Source: Polyangium mundeleinium
GTDB taxonomy: Bacteria > Myxococcota_A > Polyangia > Polyangiales > Polyangiaceae
Direction: 5' to 3'
Assembly (NCBI RefSeq): GCF_028369105.1
Contig: NZ_JAQNDO010000001.1
Location: 11,378,501-11,442,500 of the forward strand
DNA length: 64,000 bases
Shown here: positions 28,338 through 36,770 of the stretch, piece by piece
Layout of the letters: each line of letters begins with the position of its first letter
Position numbering within the stretch: position 1 is the first letter of the stretch
Position numbers and translations under genes: made by a program
Notes under the pieces: model-generated
What the model was told of the DNA's origin: nothing
Seen by the model: the letters and a program-made list of their open reading frames with translations, nothing else
Database searches by the model: none

Positions 28338-28997
28338 TCAGAAATAAGGCCGGAAGAGCACCATGCCGTAGGGCGCGGTCGTGTATGCGCCATCGCCGAA
28401 GGTTTGGGCCTGGGCGCCGGCTTCGAGGGCGAGGCCGAGAATGTCGGCGATGTTCACCCGATACCCGAGCCGCCCCGAGCCGCCGAATCCGTAGATCGAG
28501 TCGACGCCCCAGAGGAACGCGAGCCCGGCCGTCGCGCCGATGTACAGGCCTTCCTTGCCAAAGGGGGAAAATTCGACCCGCGGCCCGAGCGTGCCGAACA
28601 CCGCCGTCGTGTTCTTCACCCATCCGCCGAACGGCGGCGGCTCGCAGTTGTTGCACCCCGCTTGCGGTGCGAGCCCCGGGTCGAACATCTGAAAAGGCCC
28701 GTTGCGCCCCATGTCCTTCTCGATGGTCGACAGATCCAACCCAATCGAGAGGCGTTCGGTCACGTTGTAGCCCGCATGGATGCCGAGCGTCGCGGCCGCG
28801 TACTCCGTGGGGATCACCGTCGGTATGCGCACGGTATGGTAAGCAACGCCGCCCGAGATGCCCACGTGAAACCGGCGGGGCTTCGCGGGCACGGCCGGCG
28901 CGTCCGCGGGTGCGCTCTCGGCGGCGCTCGCCGCAGAGACCGTCGCGAGGGTTGCAAGGAGCGCGAGCTTCGAGGCGACGATGAGGGAGATTCGCAT
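28338..28997 (-). CDS. Outer-membrane beta-barrel protein
   Basis: A 219-residue protein with a signal peptide (M-R-I-S-L-I-V-A-S-K-L-A-L...A-S-A-A). Amphipathic strands follow: H-V-G-I-S-G-G-V-A-Y-H, A-T-L-G-I-H-A-G-Y, L-S-I-G-L-D-L, L-Y-I-G-A-T-A-G-L-A-F, G-R-L-G-Y-R-V. The last residue is Phe (L-F-R-P-Y-F), the classic C-terminal signal for outer-membrane barrel insertion. It resembles small eight-stranded OmpA/OmpW-like barrels; the pair C-N-N-C sits in a loop. ATG 28997 was chosen for the signal peptide and AGGT about 8 nt upstream. Its promoter region is shared with the S9 peptidase gene and contains the TTGCGCAA palindromes. Confidence 0.8.
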   Translation of the reverse strand: MRISLIVASKLALLATLATVSAASAAESAPADAPAVPAKPRRFHVGISGGVAYHTVRIPTVIPTEYAAATLGIHAGYNVTERLSIGLDLSTIEKDMGRNGPFQMFDPGLAPQAGCNNCEPPPFGGWVKNTTAVFGTLGPRVEFSPFGKEGLYIGATAGLAFLWGVDSIYGFGGSGRLGYRVNIADILGLALEAGAQAQTFGDGAYTTAPYGMVLFRPYF

Positions 28998-29144
28998 GCG
29001 GTTACCTGCCTGTGTACCTGCGCGGGGTCTCGGGGGACGCGCTTCCTGGCCGTCCCGTGACTTCGTCCGGGCGATCGGCAATGAACATGCCCGACCCCGC
29101 GCGCCCCGAAAAGCCCCAGGAAAACCTCTGACGCTCTGCGCCAC

Positions 29145-29208
29145 TTGCGCAAATTGTGAAACGTCCGTTGCGCAATTCGCGCAACCCGCCGCAGGCATCG
29201 TTGCGCAA
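29145..29208. promoter_or_regulatory. Cluster of three TTGCGCAA palindromes, candidate operator
   Basis: The self-complementary octamer TTGCGCAA occurs at 29145-29152, 29168-29175 and 29201-29208. A near copy, TTCGCGCAA, at 29176-29184 directly abuts the second. They lie in the 348-nt gap (28998-29345) between the divergent outer-membrane barrel gene and S9 peptidase gene; no coding frame is seen in this gap. Three copies of one 8-mer palindrome in 64 nt is well above chance, so this is a likely binding site for an unidentified regulator of one or both genes. Confidence 0.6.
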
Positions 29209-29345
29209 TCCGGTCAAACCGTGGGGGACATCACGCATGCTCACGTTCCGCCCGGCGTGACGTCTCCCTGGGCATGGTCGCTCGCGTGGAGTTTCCCGCG
29301 GCGATGGTATACGTTGCGCGCCACGCTCACCCGGGAAGAACCACG

Positions 29346-31535
29346 ATGTCCGCAACCAAAACCGACGCCCCGAAGGCTATCGAAGCTGCCGAGGGCACCC
29401 TCGCCGTGGAGGAGGTCGCCCGCCACCCGCTGCCGGGCATGGCGATCCCCGATCAGGTCGCTTTCAGCCCCGACGATCGCCTGATCACCTATCTGAAGAG
29501 CCCCGAGCGCAGCCTCGTGCGGCAGCTCTTCGTCTTCGATCCGGCGACGGGGTCGGAGAGCCTCTTCGTCTCGCCGCCCGACGGCGGCACGACGGAGGAA
29601 AACGTCTCGCTCGCGGAGGCGCTGCGCCGCGAACGGCAGCGCCAGCGTGAGATCGGCGTCACCACGTACGCGTGGGCGACCCGCGCGATCCGCGTGCTCG
29701 TGCCCATCAAGGGCGACCTGTATGTGCAAGACGGGCCTTCCGCCCCGCTGCGCAAGCTCGTCGCGTCCGGCGGCGCTCCAATCCTCGACCCGAAGCTCTC
29801 GCCCGACGGCGCCGCGGTCGCGTTCGTCCAGGAGGCCGAGCTGTACGTCGTCGATGCGACCGGCGGCGCGCCGCGGCAGCTCACCTCGGGCGCGCGGGGC
29901 ACGGGCAAGACGCACGGCCTCGCCGAATACGTGGCGCAGGAGGAAATGTCGCGGCACCACGGGTATTGGTGGTCGCTGGACGGGAAGTGGCTCGCGTTCA
30001 CCGAGGTCGACGAGACGCATATTCCTATCTATCGGATCGTCCACCAGGGCAAAGCCCAGGTAGGCACCGAGGCAGAGGAGGACCATCATTACCCGTTTGC
30101 GGGCAAGGAAAACGCCCGCGTGCGCCTCGGCGTCGTCTCCGCGTCGGGAGGTGAGCCCGTCTGGATGGATACGAGCTACGGCGAGGAGGTGTATCTCGCC
30201 CGCGTCCATTGGCTCACGGGCGGCAGGCTCGTGGCGGAAATCCAGAATCGGGCGCAGACCTGGCTCGAGCTCGTGGTCTTCGAGCTCACGACCGGCGCGC
30301 GGACGCGGCTTTTGCGCGAAGAAACGAACGTCTGGATCAACCTGCACGACCTCCTCCGCCCGCTCGCGGACGGCGGCTTTTTGTGGGCCTCCGAGCGGAC
30401 GGGATATCGGCATCTTTATCGTTACGACCGCGAAGGAACCCTCGTCGCCGAGCTGACGCGCGGGGCGTGGATGGTCGACGACGTCCGCGGCGTCGATGAG
30501 AAGGGCCGCTTCGTCTATTTCACGGCCACGGCCGCGAGCCCGCTCGAAGGCCACCTCTATGCCGTCTCCTTCGACGGCGGCGAGATGCGGCGCATCACCC
30601 CCGAGCCCGGGGTGCACGTCGTCACCTGCGACCGCGCCTGCCGCCGCTTCGTCGACGTGCACCACGCCAAGGATCGCCCGCCCACCGTCAAACTCCGCTC
30701 GCTCGAAGACGGCGCCGTGCTCGCGACGATCCACGACGAGCAGGATCCTCGCATCAGCGCGCTCGGCCTCACACCGCCCGAGCTCGTCTCGTTCTCCTCG
30801 CGGGACGGCGAAACCCTGCACGGCGCGCTGTATCGCCCGCCGGCGCATTTCGGCAGCGGCCCCTTTCCGACGATCGTCTACGTGTATGGCGGCCCGCACG
30901 TGCAGCTCGTGTCGAACGGCTGGAATCTGACGGTCTCGATGCGCCCGCAATGGCTGCGCAGCCTCGGCTACCTCGTGTTCATGGTGGACAACCGCGGCAG
31001 CGCGCGGCGTGGGCTCGCGTTCGAGGGCGCGCTCAAGAACCGCATGGGCTCGATCGAGGTCGACGATCAAGTCGATGGCGTCCGCTGGCTCGTCGCGCAG
31101 GGCCTCGCGGATCCTGCGCGCGTTGGCGTCTATGGCTGGAGTTATGGCGGGTACATGGCCGCGATGTGCCTCGCGCGCGCGCCCGAGACGTTCAAGGTCG
31201 CGGTCGCCGGCGCTCCCGTCACCCACTGGGACGGCTACGACACCCATTACACCGAGCGGTACATGGGCATGCCGTCGGAGAACGCGCGTGGCTACGAGGA
31301 GAGCAGCGTGATGCGCCACGTCGAGGGCATCCGCGGCAAGCTCATGCTCGTGCACGGGCTCATCGACGAGAATGTTCATTTCCGACACACCGCGCGCCTC
31401 GTCAACGCCATGATCGGCGCCCGCAAGCCGTACGACCTCCTCCTCTTCCCGGACGAGCGCCACATGCCCCGCCGGCCGCCGGACCGCATCTACATGGAGG
31501 AGCTCATCCGCGACTATTTTGTGCGAAATCTCTGA
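29346..31535 (+). CDS. S9 family (dipeptidyl peptidase IV-like) serine peptidase
   Basis: A 729-residue peptidase. Residues about 25-480 form the N-terminal beta-propeller ([19 protein letters not shown] and [13 protein letters not shown]). The C-terminal alpha/beta hydrolase carries G-W-S-Y-G-G (nucleophile Ser near residue 600), [10 protein letters not shown] (Asp near 673) and D-E-R-H-M-P (His near 705). The double Glu motif expected in DPP IV for binding the peptide N-terminus may be A-Q-E-E-M-S-R. It should cleave dipeptides after proline or alanine from peptide N-termini. No signal peptide is present, so it is cytoplasmic. The ATG at 29346 follows GGGAAGAACCACG. Confidence 0.93.
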   Translation: MSATKTDAPKAIEAAEGTLAVEEVARHPLPGMAIPDQVAFSPDDRLITYLKSPERSLVRQLFVFDPATGSESLFVSPPDGGTTEENVSLAEALRRERQRQREIGVTTYAWATRAIRVLVPIKGDLYVQDGPSAPLRKLVASGGAPILDPKLSPDGAAVAFVQEAELYVVDATGGAPRQLTSGARGTGKTHGLAEYVAQEEMSRHHGYWWSLDGKWLAFTEVDETHIPIYRIVHQGKAQVGTEAEEDHHYPFAGKENARVRLGVVSASGGEPVWMDTSYGEEVYLARVHWLTGGRLVAEIQNRAQTWLELVVFELTTGARTRLLREETNVWINLHDLLRPLADGGFLWASERTGYRHLYRYDREGTLVAELTRGAWMVDDVRGVDEKGRFVYFTATAASPLEGHLYAVSFDGGEMRRITPEPGVHVVTCDRACRRFVDVHHAKDRPPTVKLRSLEDGAVLATIHDEQDPRISALGLTPPELVSFSSRDGETLHGALYRPPAHFGSGPFPTIVYVYGGPHVQLVSNGWNLTVSMRPQWLRSLGYLVFMVDNRGSARRGLAFEGALKNRMGSIEVDDQVDGVRWLVAQGLADPARVGVYGWSYGGYMAAMCLARAPETFKVAVAGAPVTHWDGYDTHYTERYMGMPSENARGYEESSVMRHVEGIRGKLMLVHGLIDENVHFRHTARLVNAMIGARKPYDLLLFPDERHMPRRPPDRIYMEELIRDYFVRNL

Positions 31536-31593
31536 TACGAAGCGCACAATAACAGGCCAACGAGCCGTGCAAACGAGCGTCCTCGGCTTGTTC

Positions 31594-31622
31594 TTGACTT
31601 CCTCGGCGTTTCCATCTAGAAG
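31594..31622 (+). promoter_or_regulatory. Promoter candidate for the TonB receptor-HmuY operon
   Basis: TTGACT (31594-31599) matches the -35 consensus at five of six positions, and TAGAAG (31617-31622) lies 17 nt downstream as a weak -10. The Fur-type palindrome begins 2 nt after the -10, so a repressor bound there would cover the expected transcription start. Confidence 0.45.
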
Positions 31623-31623
31623 T

Positions 31624-31638
31624 TGAAAGTCACTTTCA
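31624..31638. promoter_or_regulatory. Fur-type 7-1-7 operator palindrome
   Basis: TGAAAGT-C-ACTTTCA is a perfect 7-1-7 inverted repeat, the geometry of Fur boxes (consensus TGATAATNATTATCA; TGA/TCA outer bases and the inner T/A are kept). It ends 12 nt before the TonB-receptor ATG and overlaps the candidate promoter, which fits iron-dependent repression of a haem uptake operon. Confidence 0.65.
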
Positions 31639-31650
31639 TCTACGCCACAG

Positions 31651-33651
31651 ATGAGACTTTCGACCTCGGCCGTCCTTCTCCTTGGGGCTTCGCTGCTGCC
31701 CGCGGCGACGGCGCGCGCCGAGGAGCCTGCGCCGAGCGGCAAGGACAAGGACAAGGGCGCCGAGGTCGTTGTCACCGGGACGCGCACGCCGGAGCAGAGC
31801 CAGCGCGCCACGGTGCGCGTCGACGTCGTCACCCGCGACGAAGCCGAGCGGCGCGGCGCGACGAACGTGGCCGAGGCCATCGCGGGGCAACCCGGCGTCC
31901 AGATCAACCCCTCGGCCTACGGCGACATCGGCAATCCGAGCGCCATCCAGATCCAGGGCCTCGACCGGCAACGCGTGCTCGTCCTCGAAGACGGCGAACG
32001 CGTCATCGGCGATGTGGGCGGGGCGATCGATCTCTCACGAATGCCGCTCTCGGACGTCGCCCGCGTCGAGGTCGTCGCCGGGCCGATGAGCTCGCTGTAT
32101 GGCACGAGCGCGATCGGCGGGGTCGTCAATGTCGTCACGGGACAACCCCTGCACCCGGGCTTCAGCGGGCGCGTACGTCTCGAAGGCCGCAATCGCCGCG
32201 GGGTCATCGCGCAAGGCAATGCGGCGTGGCGCGGGGAGCGGGCCTGGGCCACGCTCGACGGCAATTTCTTCCGCACGGACGGGGTTTCGCTCCTCGAAGA
32301 CGCGGTCGACCTCGCGATGCCCTCGCGCCTGCAGGGAATGCTCGGGATGCGGCTCGGCGGCCAGCTCAATGCGCGCACGCGCGTGCAAGGCCGCGTGCGC
32401 TGGATCCACGACGCATCCGAAGGGCGGCAAAGCCAGGTCGTCCCGGGCCTCGGGACGTACCGGATCGACCTGCCGCAGCGCACCAATCGATTCACCGTCC
32501 ACCTCGTCGAGCTCGTCGACCTCGGCAAAGGCTCGACCCTGCGCCTCGCGCTCGGGCAACAATGGGCGTTCGATACGACCCAGAAAGACCGCTACGAATC
32601 GCCGATCGACGAGACCCGCGATCGCTCGGCCTCCCTCTCCAGCCTGGAGGCGACGGGCACCTTCGCGGACGGACGGCGCACGTGGGTCGTGGGCATGCGC
32701 ACCGAGGTGGAAAAACTCTCGCAATCGCTGACGCGCGCCGAGCTCATCAGCGGCAGCGTGCAGACGAGCACGATCGAGGAGCTCGTCCCCGTCACGCTGG
32801 GCAGCGTCGCGGGGTATGCGCAGCTCGGGTGGAAGCTCTTCGATTCGCTCACCCTGCTCGCGGGCGGCCGCGCGGAGATGCACCTGCGTTATGGCGGCGT
32901 CGCCGTGCCGCGGCTCGCGCTCTCGTACCAGCCCTGGCCCAGCGTGACCGTGCGGGCCTCCGTCGGGCGCGGGTTTCGCGCGCCGGCGGCGAAGGAGATC
33001 GGGTTCGCGTTTGATCACGGCGCCCTCGGGTATCGCGTGCTCGGCAATCCGAACCTCGCCCCCGAGACCTCGTGGGGCACGAGCGGCGACGTGAGTTATC
33101 GTTCGAAAAACGGCTTTCTCGTCCGCGGCAGCGTCTTCGCGAACTGGATCGACGGCCTCATCGACATCGACATCCGGCCGGCCGCGAGCCAGGGCGGCAT
33201 CGACGATTACACGTACCGCAACATCGGCCGGGCGCGCACGTTCGGCGCGCAGATCGACGGCGCCTGCACCATCACGGGCGTGCTGCGCGCGGAGGCCGGG
33301 TATTCCTATTTGTGGACGCGGGACGACGAGAACCAGCGTCCGCTCGAAGGGCGCCCGCCGCACACGGTGGTCACCGCGCTCCGGGCCGATCTGCCGGCCC
33401 GACTCGAGCTCGTGCTCCGGTATCGAATGGTCACCGACGCCTTCCTCGACGAGGGCTTGCGCACGCCCGGCTTCCAGACGATCGACGCGCGGATTGCGCG
33501 TCCGATTTTTCGTGGGGCCCGCGCCTATGCCGGGGTGCTCAATGCGCTCGGCGTACAGAAAGACCCGACCCGCTTGGGCGACCAGCGGCCGGTCCAGGGG
33601 CGGACCCTTTACGTTGGCCTCACGGCCGACTTTCCCGCGGAGGAACCATGA
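31651..33651 (+). CDS. TonB-dependent outer-membrane receptor (probable haem/iron uptake)
   Basis: A 666-residue receptor of normal length. After a signal peptide (L-L-L-G-A-S-L-L-P-A-A-T-A-R-A) there is a TonB-box-like stretch E-V-V-V-T-G-T-R-T-P, then the plug domain (I-A-G-Q-P-G-V-Q-I-N-P, V-E-V-V-A-G-P-M-S-S-L-Y-G-T-S-A-I-G-G-V-V-N-V). A 22-strand barrel region follows with N-P-N-L-A-P-E-T-S and F-R-A-P-A-A-K-E typical of the family, and the C-terminus ends near L-T-A-D-F. Short-plug receptors of this type carry haem, siderophores or vitamin B12. The downstream HmuY-like lipoprotein, ATGA-coupled, and the Fur-type palindrome upstream make haem or iron the best guess. Confidence 0.92.
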   Translation: MRLSTSAVLLLGASLLPAATARAEEPAPSGKDKDKGAEVVVTGTRTPEQSQRATVRVDVVTRDEAERRGATNVAEAIAGQPGVQINPSAYGDIGNPSAIQIQGLDRQRVLVLEDGERVIGDVGGAIDLSRMPLSDVARVEVVAGPMSSLYGTSAIGGVVNVVTGQPLHPGFSGRVRLEGRNRRGVIAQGNAAWRGERAWATLDGNFFRTDGVSLLEDAVDLAMPSRLQGMLGMRLGGQLNARTRVQGRVRWIHDASEGRQSQVVPGLGTYRIDLPQRTNRFTVHLVELVDLGKGSTLRLALGQQWAFDTTQKDRYESPIDETRDRSASLSSLEATGTFADGRRTWVVGMRTEVEKLSQSLTRAELISGSVQTSTIEELVPVTLGSVAGYAQLGWKLFDSLTLLAGGRAEMHLRYGGVAVPRLALSYQPWPSVTVRASVGRGFRAPAAKEIGFAFDHGALGYRVLGNPNLAPETSWGTSGDVSYRSKNGFLVRGSVFANWIDGLIDIDIRPAASQGGIDDYTYRNIGRARTFGAQIDGACTITGVLRAEAGYSYLWTRDDENQRPLEGRPPHTVVTALRADLPARLELVLRYRMVTDAFLDEGLRTPGFQTIDARIARPIFRGARAYAGVLNALGVQKDPTRLGDQRPVQGRTLYVGLTADFPAEEP

Positions 33652-34757
33652 AACGATCCATTTTGGCCGCAGCTTTTCCGCTCCTGCTTTGCGCCTGCAG
33701 CGAGGAGGTGGGCAAACCCTCCACGACGGGAGAACCCCCCCCGAACGAGGACACGGGCGCGACGCTGGAGGTGCCCGTCCCCGCGCAGGGACGTGTCTAC
33801 GTCGCGCTCGAAAAACCCGAGATCGTCGTACCCGAGGGCGACGCTTCGGCCTCGACGGCCTGGGATCTCGCATTCGAGAAGTACAATGTCTTCACGAACA
33901 GCGGCGCGTCCGGGTCCGGCGAGGGCGGGGCGTTCGGGCCGCTCGACGCGGTGACGTACGACGAAGGGATCGCGCCGGCGATCCCGTTCCTGACGAAGGA
34001 CGAAGCGGGCGGCGCGTTCCGCGATTTCTGGGCGTACGACCCGAGCGTCCACGTGCTCTGGGTGCGTTACCACGTCTTCGGCGTGCGTGACGCAGACAAG
34101 CAATGGAAGGTGCAGGTCCTCGGGTATTACGCCGAGCAACAAGGCGCGCCTGTGGCGGCCATTTATCGGATCCGCTGGGCCGAGGTGACGTCCGCCGGCG
34201 TGGGCGCCACGCAGACGCTCGCCGATCTCGACGGCACCGCGGGCGGCTCGCAGGCGCCCGCGGATGTACCGAGCGAATGCCTCGATCTCGGCACGGGCGC
34301 GCGGACGAAACACACGCCGGCCGAGGCGCTCACCACGAAGGACTGGCACCTCTGCTTCCGCCGCGCCTCGATCAGCGTCAACGGCGACCTCGGCGGGCCG
34401 CGCGGCGTGACCGCCGTCGATCTGCACGCGAGCGAGACGAAAGACGAGACGCTCGATATCGTGAAGACGCGCACGGACGACTCCGAGCTCGCGCGGTTCG
34501 ACGCGGTCGGGCATGCGGAATTGTCCGATCCGAAGCTCATCTGGCGGGGCGACGGCATCTTCAGCGCGTTCTCGGACTACTGGATCGATCGGGCGGCGGC
34601 CACGCCCGCGCCGGCGGACGCCTCGTGGCTCGTGCAATCGGCCTCGGACGGTGTTTCGCGGTATCTCCTCGTCTTCGACCGCTTCGAGGGCGCGACGGCC
34701 GACGGGCCGGGCAAGGTGGTCCTGCGCGTCAAGCCGGAGGGCGTCTCGACGCAATGA
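33648..34757 (+). CDS. HmuY-like haem-binding lipoprotein
   Basis: A 369-residue lipoprotein (lipobox L-L-L-C-A-C). Residues about 45-175 match the HmuY pattern: G-R-V-Y-V-A-L-E-K, T-A-W-D-L-A-F-E-K-Y-N-V-F-T-N-S-G, then W-K-V-Q-V-L-G-Y-Y and I-Y-R-I-R-W-A-E-V. A second, less similar half reads like another beta-sandwich with W-H-L-C-F-R-R and F-S-D-Y-W-I-D. HmuY proteins of Bacteroidota capture haem at the surface and pass it to a TonB receptor, exactly the gene that overlaps upstream by 4 nt. The double length compared with HmuY (about 215 residues) is unusual and may reflect duplication. His or Met haem ligands cannot be assigned with certainty. Confidence 0.82.
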   Translation: MKRSILAAAFPLLLCACSEEVGKPSTTGEPPPNEDTGATLEVPVPAQGRVYVALEKPEIVVPEGDASASTAWDLAFEKYNVFTNSGASGSGEGGAFGPLDAVTYDEGIAPAIPFLTKDEAGGAFRDFWAYDPSVHVLWVRYHVFGVRDADKQWKVQVLGYYAEQQGAPVAAIYRIRWAEVTSAGVGATQTLADLDGTAGGSQAPADVPSECLDLGTGARTKHTPAEALTTKDWHLCFRRASISVNGDLGGPRGVTAVDLHASETKDETLDIVKTRTDDSELARFDAVGHAELSDPKLIWRGDGIFSAFSDYWIDRAAATPAPADASWLVQSASDGVSRYLLVFDRFEGATADGPGKVVLRVKPEGVSTQ

Positions 34758-34769
34758 GCGGGTGCGCGC

Positions 34770-36674
34770 CTATTGCGCGCACCGCGCGGCCTCCCCGGGT
34801 ACCGGGAAAAACCGCACGCCATCGAGCTTCTCCGCGCCTGCTTTTCGGGCGATCTCCACCGCCACCGGGTATCTCTCGCAAGTGAGGCGGAAGCTCGCCC
34901 GCGTGGCGCCGTCGCCTCCGATCACGTCGCCGATCCGGCACGCCCCGCGAATCTCCTTCAGGCTCGCGAGAGATGCCTTCATGCGCCCCACATCCATGCT
35001 CGTATCGAACAGCTCGGCCGCGGCCGCGTCGTCCCATCGGTTCACGAGCCGGACGAGTTTGTCGCCGCCCGACGCGAGCGCGCTCGGCGGCGGCAGCACG
35101 CTGTGGAAATCGAGGTACTGAATCCGCGACGGCGAGGTCGGCGCGAGCGTGAGCGAAACGCCGATCCACCCTTTCTCGCATCCGAGCCGGAACGTGCCCC
35201 GGAGCGCGTTCTCCGCCTCGATCGTCCCCTCCTCCCGGCACGCCCCGTGCGCCGCGCGGAGCGCGTCGAGGTCCCGCATCCATCGCTCGCGTGGTTTGTC
35301 GAGAAAGATCGAATCCGCGAAGATCGCATCCGCCTCGACATCGCTCCATTTCGCGACGAGGCGGCTCGTGGCCCCCTTTGCCCGCACGAGCGCCTCCGAA
35401 GGCACGAACACGCGCGGCACGAGCGCGCCCGTCTCGTGCAGGCGCCGCAGCGCCTCGCGCGCGACCCGCCACATGGGCGCGTATGTGAGGTTCGACATCG
35501 CGATCACGCCTACGCCGTGGTCGGGCAAGAACTGGATCACCGACCCATACCCAGGCAAACCTCCCGTGTGCGAGACACCTCGCGTGAATTCGCACGTCTC
35601 GAACGTCCCGAGCCCGAACGAATAGCCACTCGCGCGCGCGGACGGCGGCTCCTCCCCGAGCCCCGGCGAGGAAAAAAGCCCCGTGGCACGGCCCATCACG
35701 TGCATCTCGCGCAGCGTGCTCCGCCGGACCGGACCCGCCTCCCGCTCGTCGCGCGGCGGCCACGCCGAAAGATGATACGCCACGTAACGCGCCATGTCGG
35801 CGAGCGATGAATAAAGCCCACCCATGGCCCCGAACGCGCCGTGCGGCAGGTTCACCTCGGGCACGAGCCGATCGCCCTCCTTTCGATACCCCCGCGCGAG
35901 GTGCCCCTTCTCAACCATCCGTTCGTCGAGGACCGTCCGGTTCATGCCGAGCGGAGAGAGGACCCGCGTTTGCAGATAATCCGCGTAATCCATTCCAGAC
36001 ACGTTCGTAATCACGCGCCCGAGAATTGCGAATCCGGTGTTCGAATACTCGAATGCCGAGCCGGGCGACGTCGAGAAGGGAAACCCATCGCGCATCATCT
36101 TCGAGAAATCTGAATCGGAGAGGCCGAGCTGCCGATCACCCCAGGGGTTGTCCTCGGGGAACCCGGCGCCGTGGCCGAGGAGGTGCCGAAGCGTGATCGG
36201 CGCCGCGTCGCGCGTGGGATAACGAAGGCCGGCGAGCTCGGGGACGAATTTCGCGGCCGGATCGTCGAGCGGGAGTTTTCCTTCGTCCCGGAGCTGCAAA
36301 ACGGCCATCGCCGTGAAGCTCTTCGTCAGCGAGGCGATGCGAAAAACCGAGCCTTCATCGACGGGCACTTTCGCCTCGACATCGGCCACGCCGAACCCCT
36401 TGGCATACACGAGCTCCCCATCGATCACGATCCCCACGGCGACCCCGGGAAACCCCCGCCGCGCCACCTCGTCCGCGACATATCGCTCGATCGCAGGGAA
36501 GGCCTCTTTGAGCTTCTCCTTTCGCTGCGGATCGAGGAACACGGGCGGCTGCATCGTGGGGCGGACGAACTGCATGTCGGGCCCCTCGGCCTTCACGACC
36601 TCGGGCGGCTTTGGGGATCCACAAGCCGAGGCGAGCAACGCGACGAGGGGCAGACTACGGCGGACGAGCACCAT
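34770..36674 (-). CDS. Serine beta-lactamase-like hydrolase lipoprotein with duplicated C-terminal module
   Basis: A 634-residue lipoprotein (lipobox A-L-L-A-S-A-C). Residues about 55-430 are a class C beta-lactamase/D-Ala-D-Ala peptidase-like domain with the three active-site motifs: S-L-T-K (Ser115, Lys118), Y-S-N and H-T-G-G. The last ~200 residues contain two related modules: each has W-(S/D)-D...A-x-x-(I/L)-F, then G-A-C-R and a F-R-L-x-C-E strand. They look like a tandem duplication and carry two Cys each. The enzyme probably hydrolyses peptides or esters in the cell envelope; true beta-lactamase activity cannot be assumed. I preferred ATG 36674 over 36713 because it starts directly at the signal peptide. 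Convergent with the HmuY gene. Confidence 0.88.
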   Translation of the reverse strand: MVLVRRSLPLVALLASACGSPKPPEVVKAEGPDMQFVRPTMQPPVFLDPQRKEKLKEAFPAIERYVADEVARRGFPGVAVGIVIDGELVYAKGFGVADVEAKVPVDEGSVFRIASLTKSFTAMAVLQLRDEGKLPLDDPAAKFVPELAGLRYPTRDAAPITLRHLLGHGAGFPEDNPWGDRQLGLSDSDFSKMMRDGFPFSTSPGSAFEYSNTGFAILGRVITNVSGMDYADYLQTRVLSPLGMNRTVLDERMVEKGHLARGYRKEGDRLVPEVNLPHGAFGAMGGLYSSLADMARYVAYHLSAWPPRDEREAGPVRRSTLREMHVMGRATGLFSSPGLGEEPPSARASGYSFGLGTFETCEFTRGVSHTGGLPGYGSVIQFLPDHGVGVIAMSNLTYAPMWRVAREALRRLHETGALVPRVFVPSEALVRAKGATSRLVAKWSDVEADAIFADSIFLDKPRERWMRDLDALRAAHGACREEGTIEAENALRGTFRLGCEKGWIGVSLTLAPTSPSRIQYLDFHSVLPPPSALASGGDKLVRLVNRWDDAAAAELFDTSMDVGRMKASLASLKEIRGACRIGDVIGGDGATRASFRLTCERYPVAVEIARKAGAEKLDGVRFFPVPGEAARCAQ

Positions 36675-36770
36675 CACGGGCGCATCTTCGCCCTGCCCGC
36701 GCAGGCATGACAACGAAAAAGGGCGGTTCCCACTTTACGCCGGCGGACGCTCGACGTATCGACGAGCGTC

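Noticed and set aside
25431-29060. A 1209-codon open frame on the plus strand
   Set aside because: It runs antisense to the cytochrome c, FAD monooxygenase and barrel genes and through the reductase gene. Its translation is Arg/Pro-rich with no domain, a GC-bias artefact.
29241-31907. An 888-codon open frame antisense to the S9 peptidase gene
   Set aside because: The plus strand holds an intact peptidase with full catalytic triad; the antisense translation has a mirror composition and no motif.
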